Assembly (NCBI GenBank): GCA_015665415.1
Contig: JADFAE010000017.1
Span: forward strand, 62,001 to 126,000
Length of the DNA: 64,000 nt
From: Roseobacter sp.
GTDB lineage: Bacteria; Pseudomonadota; Alphaproteobacteria; Rhodobacterales; Rhodobacteraceae
Direction: 5' to 3'
Below the pieces are notes generated by a model, which was given only the letters and a program-made list of their open reading frames with translations, did not search any database and had not been told where the DNA came from. Of this stretch, positions 25,820 through 35,809 are shown piece after piece. The stretch's first letter is position 1. Every line of letters starts with the position of its first letter. The translations under genes were made by a program, and so were the position numbers.

Positions 25820-26977
25820 TCACGCCGTCAGGCTGCGGGCAATCAGCTCTTTCATGATCTCGTTGGAGCCGCCGTAGATCTTCTGCACCCTGGCATCGGC
25901 AAACATATTGGCGATTGGGTATTCCGACATATAGCCATAGCCGCCGTGCAGTTGCAGGCATTCATCCATCGTGTCGCATTGCATTTGTGTGACCCACCAT
26001 TTCGCCATCGAGGCGGTGGTGGCGTCCAGCTCACCGCACAGATGTTTGGCCACGCAATCATCCAGAAACACCCGGGCAATATGGGCCACGGTCTTGACCT
26101 CGGCCAGTTTGAACCGGGTGTTCTGCATCTCCAGCAGCGGCTTGCCAAAAGCGCGGCGTTCAGCGGTATAGGCCACTGTTTCTTCCAGCGCCTTTTCCAT
26201 CGCGGCCGCCCCCCCAAGGGCCACAACCAGGCGTTCCTGTGGCAGCGATTTCATCAACTGATAAAAACCCTGACCCTCGCGGCCGCCCAGCAGGTTCTCT
26301 GGTGGCAGGCGGACATTGTCAAAAAACAGCTCAGACGTATCCTGGCTTTTCAACCCCAGTTTCTCCAGATTGCGCCCGCGCGAAAAGCCCTCGGCCTGGG
26401 CGGTCTCCACCATGATCAGCGATATGCCCTTTGATCCCTGCGTCGGATCGGTCTTGGCCACCACGATGATCAGATCGGCCTGCTGACCATTGGTGATAAA
26501 GGTCTTGGAGCCGTTGAGCACATATTCATTGCCCTCCAGCCGCGCCGTGGTCTTGATGTTCTGCAGATCCGACCCGGTGCCGGGTTCCGTCATGGCAATG
26601 GCGCAGACCATCTCGCCGGTGGCCATCTTGGGCAGCCAGCGCTGTTTTTGCGCCTCAGAGCCGTAGTCGAGGATATAACCGGCGCAGATCTGGCTGTGCA
26701 CATTGTTGCCAAAGCCGGAAAATCCGGCGGCGCGGAACTGTTCGGTGGCGATCACCGCCTCATGGCGAAAATCACCGCCCATGCCGCCGTATTCCTCGGG
26801 AATGCTGGCGCAGAGAATACCGATTTCGCCAGCCTTCATCCAAAAGTCGCGGTCGACATGCCCCTGCTGTTGCCAGCGGGCCTCATGCGGCACCATTTCA
26901 TTGGCGTAAAAGTCACGCAGGCTGTCCTGCAGCATCAAAAGCTCGTCATCCATCCAGGGAGAGATATGCGGGGTCAT
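25820..26977 (-). CDS. Acyl-CoA dehydrogenase
   Basis: A 385-residue FAD-dependent acyl-CoA dehydrogenase. It has the family signatures CAIAMTEPGTGSDLQNIKTTA (about 131-151) and GGYGYMSEYPIANMFADARV near the C-terminus, with the catalytic-base region KIYGGSNEIMKELIAR. It is the last gene of the six-gene operon read leftward. It would oxidise an acyl-CoA to the 2-enoyl-CoA, the first step of the cycle encoded here. The gene upstream ends 4 bp before it. Confidence 0.9.
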   Translation of the reverse strand: MTPHISPWMDDELLMLQDSLRDFYANEMVPHEARWQQQGHVDRDFWMKAGEIGILCASIPEEYGGMGGDFRHEAVIATEQFRAAGFSGFGNNVHSQICAGYILDYGSEAQKQRWLPKMATGEMVCAIAMTEPGTGSDLQNIKTTARLEGNEYVLNGSKTFITNGQQADLIIVVAKTDPTQGSKGISLIMVETAQAEGFSRGRNLEKLGLKSQDTSELFFDNVRLPPENLLGGREGQGFYQLMKSLPQERLVVALGGAAAMEKALEETVAYTAERRAFGKPLLEMQNTRFKLAEVKTVAHIARVFLDDCVAKHLCGELDATTASMAKWWVTQMQCDTMDECLQLHGGYGYMSEYPIANMFADARVQKIYGGSNEIMKELIARSLTA

Positions 26978-26981
26978 CGGG

Positions 26982-28085
26982 TCAGTCCTTGTTGCGGGCC
27001 TTGTTGCGGGTCAGTTCGGCCAAAATGTGATCTGTGTCCTGGCCCCGCGTGGGGCTGGGGCGGGCCTGCCAGTCAGGTCCGTTTGAAAACCTTGGGGCCG
27101 GGGCGGCCTGCAACAGGCCCTCATGCTTCAGCCAGGTGCCGCGGGCATTCATCGGGTGGTTTTGCGCCTCATCCGGGCTCAGCACCGGGGCCACACAGGC
27201 ATCGCTACCGTCAAACAGCTCGGCCCAATGGGCGCGGGGCTTGCTGGCAAACAGTCCCGCCAACCGGGCCGTCAGAACCGGCCAGAGGCTTTTGTCGTAT
27301 TGTTGCTGGAACTCGGGGTCTTTGCTGAGGTCCAGTAAGGCCAGGAACTGGGCATAAAACTTGGGTTCCAGGCATTGCACCGTCATGTAGCCGCCGTCCG
27401 CGCAGGCATAGGAGCGGCTCCAATGTGGTCCATCTAGCAGGTTCTGACCGCGCGTTTCACCAAAGCTGCCGGTCTGACGAATGCTCATCAGCAGGTTCAT
27501 CATATGGGCGGAGCCGTCATAGATCGCCGCATCCACCACGGTGCCCGTGCCGTTGGTCTTGGCGCGCAACAGCCCGGCCAACATGCCCGCGACCAGATAC
27601 ATGGCACCGCCACCGATATCGCCCACCAGCGTGGCCGGTGTCAGCGGCGCGTCGCCAGGGCTGGAGGCATACCACAGCGCCCCCGACAGCGAGATGTAGT
27701 TGAGGTCATGGCCGGCGGTTTGTGCTAGGGCACTGTCCTGTCCCCAGCCGGTCATGCGGCCAAAGACCAGGGCTGGGTTCACTGCATGGCAGACCTCGGG
27801 ACCAATGCCGAGCCGCTCCATCACCCCGGGGCGAAAGCCCTCGATCAACCCATCCGCCGTGGCGACCAGTGCCAGCAGGGTCTCGATGTCGGTGGGATCC
27901 TTTAGATCCAGCGCAATCGAGCGTTTGCCGCGATCGAGCAGCGAGCTTTCCGGCATGCCGGGAGTCACGGCACCGCCTTTGCGATGCACGCAGATCACAT
28001 CAGCGCCCATATCGGCCAGCCACATGGCGGCAAAGGGGCCAGGGCCAAGCCCCTCGATTTCGATGATGCGGATGCCTTCGAGCAT
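26982..28085 (-). CDS. CaiB/BaiF CoA-transferase family, AMACR-like
   Basis: A 367-residue class III CoA-transferase fold. Features such as MADVICVHRKGG-like GADVICVHRKG, the conserved Asp in AGHDLNYISLSGAL (about 125-138), and LVGDIGGGAMYLVAGMLAGLL match alpha-methylacyl-CoA racemase more than oxalate-type transferases. AMACR inverts the 2-methyl group of branched acyl-CoAs so that S-specific dehydrogenases can act. It lies in an operon with an acyl-CoA dehydrogenase and an SCPx-like thiolase, which favours the racemase reading. Confidence 0.82.
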   Translation of the reverse strand: MLEGIRIIEIEGLGPGPFAAMWLADMGADVICVHRKGGAVTPGMPESSLLDRGKRSIALDLKDPTDIETLLALVATADGLIEGFRPGVMERLGIGPEVCHAVNPALVFGRMTGWGQDSALAQTAGHDLNYISLSGALWYASSPGDAPLTPATLVGDIGGGAMYLVAGMLAGLLRAKTNGTGTVVDAAIYDGSAHMMNLLMSIRQTGSFGETRGQNLLDGPHWSRSYACADGGYMTVQCLEPKFYAQFLALLDLSKDPEFQQQYDKSLWPVLTARLAGLFASKPRAHWAELFDGSDACVAPVLSPDEAQNHPMNARGTWLKHEGLLQAAPAPRFSNGPDWQARPSPTRGQDTDHILAELTRNKARNKD

Positions 28086-28127
28086 GTTGAACTCCCCGGA
28101 GCAGAATTGATGGTGTGTCTTGCCGTT

Positions 28128-28952
28128 CTAGGCGGTCAGCCCGCCGCCAACGATCAGGGTCTGACCAGAGACGTAATTGCTCTCGGGAATGCAGAACAAA
28201 TAGACACCGCCTGCGGCCTCTTCCGGCGTGCCGGCCCGGCCAACCGGGATCATCATCTCAAAGCCCTTGACCACTTTCTTGGGGATGCCGATGCCAACTG
28301 TATTACCTTCGACCTCAATTGACTTTTTCTCATCGGTAGCCTCGGTGAGGCGGGTGGAGATCATGCCAAAGGCCACCGCGTTGACGTTGACCTTGTAGCG
28401 ACCCCATTCCTTGGCCATGGTCTTGGTCATGCCGACGATGCCTGCCTTGGCGGAGGAGTAATTGGCCTGACCTGCATTGCCGCCCGTGCCCGCGATGGAA
28501 GAGATGTTCACCACCTTGCGAAAGACCTCACGACCCTCGGCTGCCTCGGCGGCGGCCTGCTCGGCGATAAAGGGGGCGGCGGCGCGCAGGATCTGGAACG
28601 GGGCCTTCAGATGCACGTCGATCATGGCGTCGAACTGCTGGTCGGTCATTTTGCCGATGAAGCTGTCCCAAGTGTAACCGGCATTGTTGACGATGATGTC
28701 GATGCCGCCGAATTTGTCGATGCCCGCCTGGATGAAATCATCGGCAAAGCCGGAGGCGGTGACGGATCCGGGAATGGCCAGCGCCTTGCCGCCCATGGCT
28801 TCGATTTCACCGACGACAGCCTGCGCCGGTTCCACGTCCAGATCATTCAGCACCACATTGGCCCCGTCGCCGGCCAGTTTCAGCGCGATGGAGCGGCCGA
28901 TGCCGCGTCCGGCACCGGTGATATAGGCGGTTTTGCCTGTTAGTTTGGTCAT
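28128..28952 (-). CDS. SDR, probable 3-hydroxyacyl-CoA dehydrogenase (MFP2-type)
   Basis: A 274-residue SDR with TGAGRGIGRS at 12-21, NNAG, a conserved Ser in NISSIAG and catalytic YSSAK. It has an insertion near 135-145 and a loop near 215-240 compared with FabG. In this operon it would oxidise the 3-hydroxyacyl-CoA made by the neighbouring hotdog hydratases. The pairing of SDR and MaoC-type hydratase mirrors the two activities of peroxisomal multifunctional protein 2. Confidence 0.82.
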   Translation of the reverse strand: MTKLTGKTAYITGAGRGIGRSIALKLAGDGANVVLNDLDVEPAQAVVGEIEAMGGKALAIPGSVTASGFADDFIQAGIDKFGGIDIIVNNAGYTWDSFIGKMTDQQFDAMIDVHLKAPFQILRAAAPFIAEQAAAEAAEGREVFRKVVNISSIAGTGGNAGQANYSSAKAGIVGMTKTMAKEWGRYKVNVNAVAFGMISTRLTEATDEKKSIEVEGNTVGIGIPKKVVKGFEMMIPVGRAGTPEEAAGGVYLFCIPESNYVSGQTLIVGGGLTA

Positions 28953-28994
28953 ATTTGTTGTCCCAGTTTGTCTTTTTCGATCGAACCGGCCCGG

Positions 28995-29405
28995 CTAGGG
29001 CAGCTCTACCACGGCTTTGCCTGCCAGCTTTACGTCACCATTCTGATCCGCGGCCTGGATCTCCAGCGCCACCAGATTGCCCTCGCGTTTCTCCACGACA
29101 CGGCCGGTGCAGGTCACCACGGCATGGATCTGGGTAATCGCCACAAACCGGGTGGAGAATTCGCGCACCGCGCTTTGCGGCACCCAGGCGGTCAGCAGAT
29201 GGCCCAGATAGGCCATGCCCAGCATACCATGGGCAAAGACATCCGGCATGCCGGCGGCTTTGGCAAAATCGATGTCGATATGGATCGGATTGTGATCGCC
29301 CGAGGCCCCGGCAAACAGCGCCAATGTTGTGCGGCTGATTTCGCGCTGACGGACAGCGGGAAGCGGATCGCCGACTGAGACGGCGGCATAGGTCACATCA
29401 CTCAT
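28995..29405 (-). CDS. MaoC-type hydratase/dehydratase subunit
   Basis: A 136-residue hotdog protein with the (R)-hydratase-2 motif: FAGASGDHNPIHIDIDFAKAAG (about 32-53, with the catalytic Asp and His) and FAHGMLGMAYLGHLL. It overlaps the preceding hotdog gene by 4 bp (ATGA), so the two probably form a heteromeric 2-enoyl-CoA hydratase, as in ChsH1-ChsH2 of actinobacterial steroid degradation. It is the subunit with the clear catalytic residues. Confidence 0.86.
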   Translation of the reverse strand: MSDVTYAAVSVGDPLPAVRQREISRTTLALFAGASGDHNPIHIDIDFAKAAGMPDVFAHGMLGMAYLGHLLTAWVPQSAVREFSTRFVAITQIHAVVTCTGRVVEKREGNLVALEIQAADQNGDVKLAGKAVVELP

Positions 29406-29848
29406 TGCGGGTTCCTCACGACGATGGTGCGGGTCATGCTGCCAAGATCTTCGCCACGCTGGTTCTGCGCGCTGGTTTCTAGAATGACAAACTCCATCGC
29501 ACCGCCCTTTTTGTCGTAGATGTCCTTGACTGAGCTGATCAGAGTGACCTCGTCCCCGGCACAGATCGGCGCGCCATAGGTAAAGGCCTGCTCGCCGTGC
29601 AGCACATGGGCCAGCTCGATCTTCATCTCATTGATGAAATAGAAGGGATCAGCGCGCTCCAGATCGAGAGTAAAGACAAAGGTGAGCGGAGCCGGGATCG
29701 AGGGGTACCCAGCGGCCTGTGCCGCCGCCACGTCCCAATAGATCGGATCGCGCTGGGCGGTGGCGCGGGCAAAGGCGCGCAGGCGCCCCGCCTCTACCGT
29801 GACGGTGAGGGGCTCAAAGCTTTGCCCGATGAATGCTCTGTCGATCAT
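29402..29848 (-). CDS. FAS1-like (MaoC N-terminal) dehydratase partner subunit
   Basis: A 148-residue hotdog protein of the MaoC-N/FAS1-like dehydratase type (MIDRAFIGQSFEPLTVTVEAG, then ATAQRDPIYWD and APLTFVFTL). GGGAGAA precedes the ATG. It lacks the full Asp-His pair of the neighbour and probably serves as the structural or substrate-binding partner. It is coupled to the neighbouring hydratase by a 4-bp overlap. Confidence 0.82.
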   Translation of the reverse strand: MIDRAFIGQSFEPLTVTVEAGRLRAFARATAQRDPIYWDVAAAQAAGYPSIPAPLTFVFTLDLERADPFYFINEMKIELAHVLHGEQAFTYGAPICAGDEVTLISSVKDIYDKKGGAMEFVILETSAQNQRGEDLGSMTRTIVVRNPQ

Positions 29849-29859
29849 GATGTTCTCCC

Positions 29860-31044
29860 TCAGGCTGCCTGATAGAGCGTCACAACGCAGGCCCCACCCA
29901 GGCCCAGATTGTGCTGCAGCGCGGTGCGCGCGCCCTCGACCTGGGTGGCCCCAGCGGTGCCACGCAATTGCCGGGTCAGCTCGTAGCATTGCGCCAGACC
30001 GGTGGCCCCAAGCGGATGCCCCTTGGACAGCAGACCGCCTGAAGGGTTGGTCACGAACCTGCCGCCATAGGTGTTGTCGCCATCTGAGATGAACTGGCTG
30101 GCACCGCCTTCAGGGCACAGGCCCAGGCCTTCGTAGGTGATCATTTCGTTATGGGCAAAGCAGTCGTGAAGTTCGACCACATCGACGTCGTCGATGCTGA
30201 TGCCGGTCTGTTCCTGCACCTGTTTGACCGCTGCGGCGGTCATGTCATAGCCCACCACCTGCATCATGTCATGGGCCTCAAAGGTCGAGGCATAATCGGT
30301 GGTCATCGCCTGACCACTGATGCGCACCGCCTGGTTCAGTCCGTGTTTCTTGGCATAGGCCTCGCTGACAATCACTGCCGCTGCGGCGCCACAGGTGGGC
30401 GGGCAGGCCATCAGCCGGGTCATCACCCCCTCCCAGATTGTTGGGCTTTGCAGGACATCTTCGGGTGACAATTCCTGGCGGAACAGGGCCAGCGGATTGT
30501 TCACCGCATGGCGACTGGCCTTGGCGCGGATGCGCGCGAGATCCAGCATCGAAGAGCCGTATTTGTCCATATGAGATTTACCGGCACCGCCAAAATAGCG
30601 CAGTGCCAGCGGCACTTCGGGGTGGCCAACCAGATCATCCGTCTCGGCGTCAAAGGCCTCAAAGGGGCTGGGGCGGTCGGTCCAATGGGAGGAGAGCGCG
30701 CCCGGCTGCATGTGCTCAAACCCCAGGGCAAGCGCCACATCAACCGCACCCGAGGCCACCGCCTGGCGTGCCATGAACAGCGCGGTGGAGCCGGTGGAGC
30801 AGTTGTTGTTGACGTTGATCACCGGGATGCCCGTCATGCCAACCTTGTAGAGGACCATCTGCCCGCAGGTGCTATCGCCATAGACATAGCCGGCATAGGC
30901 CTGCTGTACCGCATCATAGGGCAGACCGGCATCCGCCAGCGCGTCACGCAGAGCTGCGGCCCCCATCTCGGTATAGGGCTCATTCTGGCCGGGTTTGGCG
31001 AATTTTGTCATGCCCACGCCGGCAACCAGTACCTCGGTATTCAT
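29860..31044 (-). CDS. SCPx-type thiolase / lipid-transfer protein
   Basis: A 394-residue thiolase closely resembling the thiolase domain of sterol carrier protein X: GVGMTKFAKPG, GDSTCGQMVLYK, GMTGIPVINVNNNCSTGSTA with nucleophile Cys82, VELHDCFAHNE, NPSGGLLSKGHPLGATGLAQ and ALQHNLGLGGACVVTLY. Such enzymes cleave 3-oxoacyl-CoAs with 2-methyl branches; some relatives (Ltp2) act as retro-aldolases. GAGGAGAG precedes the ATG. It is the promoter-proximal gene of the operon, divergent from a TetR regulator. Confidence 0.9.
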   Translation of the reverse strand: MNTEVLVAGVGMTKFAKPGQNEPYTEMGAAALRDALADAGLPYDAVQQAYAGYVYGDSTCGQMVLYKVGMTGIPVINVNNNCSTGSTALFMARQAVASGAVDVALALGFEHMQPGALSSHWTDRPSPFEAFDAETDDLVGHPEVPLALRYFGGAGKSHMDKYGSSMLDLARIRAKASRHAVNNPLALFRQELSPEDVLQSPTIWEGVMTRLMACPPTCGAAAAVIVSEAYAKKHGLNQAVRISGQAMTTDYASTFEAHDMMQVVGYDMTAAAVKQVQEQTGISIDDVDVVELHDCFAHNEMITYEGLGLCPEGGASQFISDGDNTYGGRFVTNPSGGLLSKGHPLGATGLAQCYELTRQLRGTAGATQVEGARTALQHNLGLGGACVVTLYQAA

Positions 31045-31068
31045 GGTCTCTCCTCGCAAGGTTTTAGA

Positions 31069-31141
31069 AATTACACTCTTGGGTTACCATTTATCAGGGC
31101 TGGGCATTGGGTCAAGAATGATGTAACCGGTGAGTGTAATT
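31069..31141. promoter_or_regulatory. Inverted repeat between the beta-oxidation operon and tetR
   Basis: AATTACACTC-TTGG-GTTAC (31069-31087) recurs in inverted orientation at 31123-31141 (GTAAC-CGGT-GAGTGTAATT). The arms match at 15 of 19 positions and flank the middle of the 151-bp divergent region. Two sites for the divergent TetR regulator, one near each promoter, is the simplest reading. Confidence 0.6.
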
Positions 31142-31195
31142 ACGGGGCGTCATCCGCGCAGATGACGGTGCGCCAAGAGCAGGGAGGGACCAAGG

Positions 31196-31819
31196 ATGGA
31201 GAGTAACAACAGCACTGGATCGCAGCCCTCTCGCGCAAAGCTGCGTGCGGCCAAGCGCCGTGCGGTGCTGGAGGCCGGGGCGAGATTGTTCAACGATCAG
31301 GGCTTTGAGCAGACCTCGCTGGAGGAGATCGCTGCGGCGGTCAGCGTCACCAAGCGGACCTTGTATTATTACGTCGACAGCAAAGAGGATATTCTCTTTG
31401 GCTGCCATACGCTGGGGCTCGAGTTTCTGGGTGAGATCATGGATCAAAGCCAGGATCCAAGCCTGCCGGTGACAGAGCGCATCGCCCTGTTGATCCGGGG
31501 CTATTGCGCCTGGGTCTCTACGGATCTGGGGGCGACCATTGCCATGGTGCGCGAACACAGTCTGTCGCATCTGCGCCGGACCGAGCTGCGCGCCAGCAAG
31601 GCGGAGGTGGATTTCCAGCTGCGCAGTCTGATCAGCCAGGGCATTGACGAAGGCGTTTTGCGCCCCTGCGATCCGCGGCTGGTGACGGCGGCGGTCTTTG
31701 GCGCGCTGAACTGGATCCCGCATTGGAACCGGGTAGAGGTGCCGGTGCCGCATGGGGCGATTGCAGAGCAATATCTGCAGCTGGTGTTTGAAGGCATGCT
31801 GCCGCCCTCGGCGCGCTGA
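31196..31819 (+). CDS. TetR-family regulator of the beta-oxidation operon
   Basis: A 207-residue TetR/AcrR regulator. The N-terminal helix-turn-helix reads AKRRAVLEAGARLFNDQG, then TSLEEIAAAVSVTKRTLYYYVDSKEDIL (about 21-66). The C-terminal ligand domain is alpha-helical. It is divergent from the SCPx/hydratase/ACAD operon and most likely represses it until an acyl-CoA is bound, as for FadR/PsrA-type TetR regulators; the ligand is inferred. Confidence 0.9.
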   Translation: MESNNSTGSQPSRAKLRAAKRRAVLEAGARLFNDQGFEQTSLEEIAAAVSVTKRTLYYYVDSKEDILFGCHTLGLEFLGEIMDQSQDPSLPVTERIALLIRGYCAWVSTDLGATIAMVREHSLSHLRRTELRASKAEVDFQLRSLISQGIDEGVLRPCDPRLVTAAVFGALNWIPHWNRVEVPVPHGAIAEQYLQLVFEGMLPPSAR

Positions 31820-31834
31820 TCCCGTAGAGCAGTG

Positions 31835-33993
<2,159 letters not shown>

Positions 33994-34082
33994 CGCCACG
34001 TCGATCCGGGATCGCCGGGCGCGATTGGGCTGGCCGCAGTACAAGGGGCATGATTTTCTGACCGCAAATGAGGGAGAAAATC

Positions 34083-34943
34083 ATGTCGACAGTTGCCTAT
34101 GAAAAGACCGGTCGGATTGCGCGGATCACGCTCAATCGCCCTGAGGTGATGAATGCCATCAATGACCAATTGCCAAAGGATCTGGCCGCAGCGGTGGCAG
34201 AGGCGGACGCGGATCCGGGCGTGCATGTCATGGTGCTGGCAGGGGCAGGGGAGGGCTTTTGCGCCGGCTATGATCTGACCTATTATGCCGAAGGCAACGG
34301 CACCGGATCCGCCACCCAGGAGATGCCCTGGGATCCGATCAAGGACTACCGTTTTATGTGGGAAAACACCCAGCACTTCATGTCGCTGTGGCGGGCGGTC
34401 AAGCCGGTGGTCTGCAAGGTGCACGGGGCGGCGGTGGCCGGGGGCTCTGATATCGCTCTTTGCGCGGATCTGACCATCATGGCCGAAGAGGCGCAGATCG
34501 GCTATATGCCGACCCGGGTCTGGGGCTGCCCCACCACCGCCATGTGGGTCTATCGTCTGGGCGCGGAGAAGGCCAAGCGCATGCTGTTTACCGGCGACAA
34601 GATCTCGGGGCGCGAGGCGGCGGATATGGGACTGGTGCTGAAGGCGGTGCCTGCGGAGGAGCTGGATGACGCCGTCGAGGCCATGGCCGCGCGGATGTCG
34701 ACGGTACCAATCAATCAGTTGGCGATGCAGAAACTGGTGATCAATCAGGCGATCGAGCAGACCGGTTTGATGCAGACGCAGCGGCTGGCAACGATCTTTG
34801 ACGGCATTACCCGTCATTCGCCGGAGGGGCTGAACTTCAAGACCAGAGCCGAGGATATGGGCTGGAAACAGGCGGTGCGCGACCGGGATGAAGGCACCTT
34901 TGACTGGACCCGGAATGAGGAAATCCCAAAGGCGAACCGCTAG
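34083..34943 (+). CDS. Enoyl-CoA hydratase/isomerase (crotonase) family protein
   Basis: A 286-residue crotonase with the oxyanion-hole segments GAGEGFCAGYDLTYY and VHGAAVAGGSDIALCADLTIM. GGGAGAA precedes the ATG. The Glu pair of classical hydratases is not obvious: the second helix reads AEEAQIGYMPTRVWG, so reaction type is uncertain. It lies 89 bp after pobA on the same strand but no pathway link is evident. Confidence 0.82.
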   Translation: MSTVAYEKTGRIARITLNRPEVMNAINDQLPKDLAAAVAEADADPGVHVMVLAGAGEGFCAGYDLTYYAEGNGTGSATQEMPWDPIKDYRFMWENTQHFMSLWRAVKPVVCKVHGAAVAGGSDIALCADLTIMAEEAQIGYMPTRVWGCPTTAMWVYRLGAEKAKRMLFTGDKISGREAADMGLVLKAVPAEELDDAVEAMAARMSTVPINQLAMQKLVINQAIEQTGLMQTQRLATIFDGITRHSPEGLNFKTRAEDMGWKQAVRDRDEGTFDWTRNEEIPKANR

Positions 34944-34960
34944 GCTAGACCGCAAAGCGG

Positions 34961-35036
34961 GGGCTCCCGCGCTCTGGGCCTGCATCACAGATGCTGTCCC
35001 AGACCTTGGGCCTGGCGCCGCGCAGAGGCGCGGCGC
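34961..35036. repeat. GC-rich composite palindromic element, copy 2
   Basis: Has the same layout as the element at 16551-16633: GGGGCTCCCG, a hairpin GCATC-ACA-GATGC (34982-34994), then GCGCCGCGC-AGAG-GCGCGGCGC (35015-35036). It lies between the convergent crotonase and HxlR genes and may act as a transcript terminator or stabiliser. Confidence 0.65.
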
Positions 35037-35171
35037 GGCTGCGTGCTGTATCAGGCGTCGCGCCTGGGGTCAGCCCGTTCTGGACGGGTTGATCGAGGTG
35101 GGGCGCTGGCGCTGTGATTCTGACCTTTTGCGCCTTTGCTGTTGCGTGCAGGACCAAAGAGCGGCCCCCCC

Positions 35172-35663
35172 CTATTTTTGGCTTCCCGCCCTGGGAGGTT
35201 TGAGGCTCTCTTGTTCCTGCTCGTTGAATAATACCATCGAAACGGAGCGGTGATTCAATTCAATGCCCGTGTCGTGATCCGTAACAACGGGGGTGACGAT
35301 CTTACCGGTCTCCCGAGAGACAAAAGCAAAAGGCTGGGGCTCTTCACAGGGCAAATTTCTCTGACCCCAATCCTGCAGGGCGAGCAACACCGGTGCAAAT
35401 TCCTTACCTGCGGCGGTCAGTCGGTATTCATGGCGTAGCGGGCGTTCCTGGTAGGGGCGACGCTCTAGAACACCAATGGTTTCCAACCGCTTGAGCCGTT
35501 CGGCCAGCAGGTGTCGCGTGACGCCAAGACGTTTCTGAAAGTGGTCAAAGCGACGCACGCCAAGGAAACACTCGCGCAGAATAAGCAGGGTCCAGCGGTC
35601 GCCTACGACCCCCATGGTACGGGCCAATGGGCAGGCCGCATCATTCAAATCATTCCATTTCAT
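35172..35663 (-). CDS. HxlR-family transcriptional regulator
   Basis: A 163-residue winged-helix regulator of the HxlR type: CPLARTMGVVGDRWTLLILRE (about 11-31), FDHFQKRLGVTRHLLAERLKRL, and the wing GVLERRPYQERPLRHEYRLT. Family members often sense electrophiles or redox signals through an N-terminal Cys; Cys11 is in that position. It is divergent from an alpha/beta hydrolase, with two matching 17-bp palindromes between them. The end of the gene runs into GC-rich repeat-like sequence. Confidence 0.88.
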   Translation of the reverse strand: MKWNDLNDAACPLARTMGVVGDRWTLLILRECFLGVRRFDHFQKRLGVTRHLLAERLKRLETIGVLERRPYQERPLRHEYRLTAAGKEFAPVLLALQDWGQRNLPCEEPQPFAFVSRETGKIVTPVVTDHDTGIELNHRSVSMVLFNEQEQESLKPPRAGSQK

Positions 35664-35683
35664 ACCGCCCGTATTAACACGGA

Positions 35684-35731
35684 TTGACAGAGTTCTCAAA
35701 TAGAACTGATATTGAGTTCCAAAATAGAACT
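35684..35731 (+). promoter_or_regulatory. Promoter with paired HxlR operators
   Basis: TTGACA (35684-35689), 17 bp, then TGATAT (35707-35712) forms a good promoter toward the hydrolase. Two 17-bp sites, AGTTCTCAAATAGAACT (35691-35707) and AGTTCCAAAATAGAACT (35715-35731), share AGTTCY-N5-AGAACT with centres 24 bp apart. The first fills the -35/-10 spacer and the second covers the start region, so repressor binding would block RNA polymerase. Confidence 0.75.
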
Positions 35732-35809
35732 TACTTAGAAGTACCGTTGTCCCCAAACGTGCCGGGCCGATCCGTCCCATCTGGCGCAGATACAAAAGGA
35801 AACACTGTC

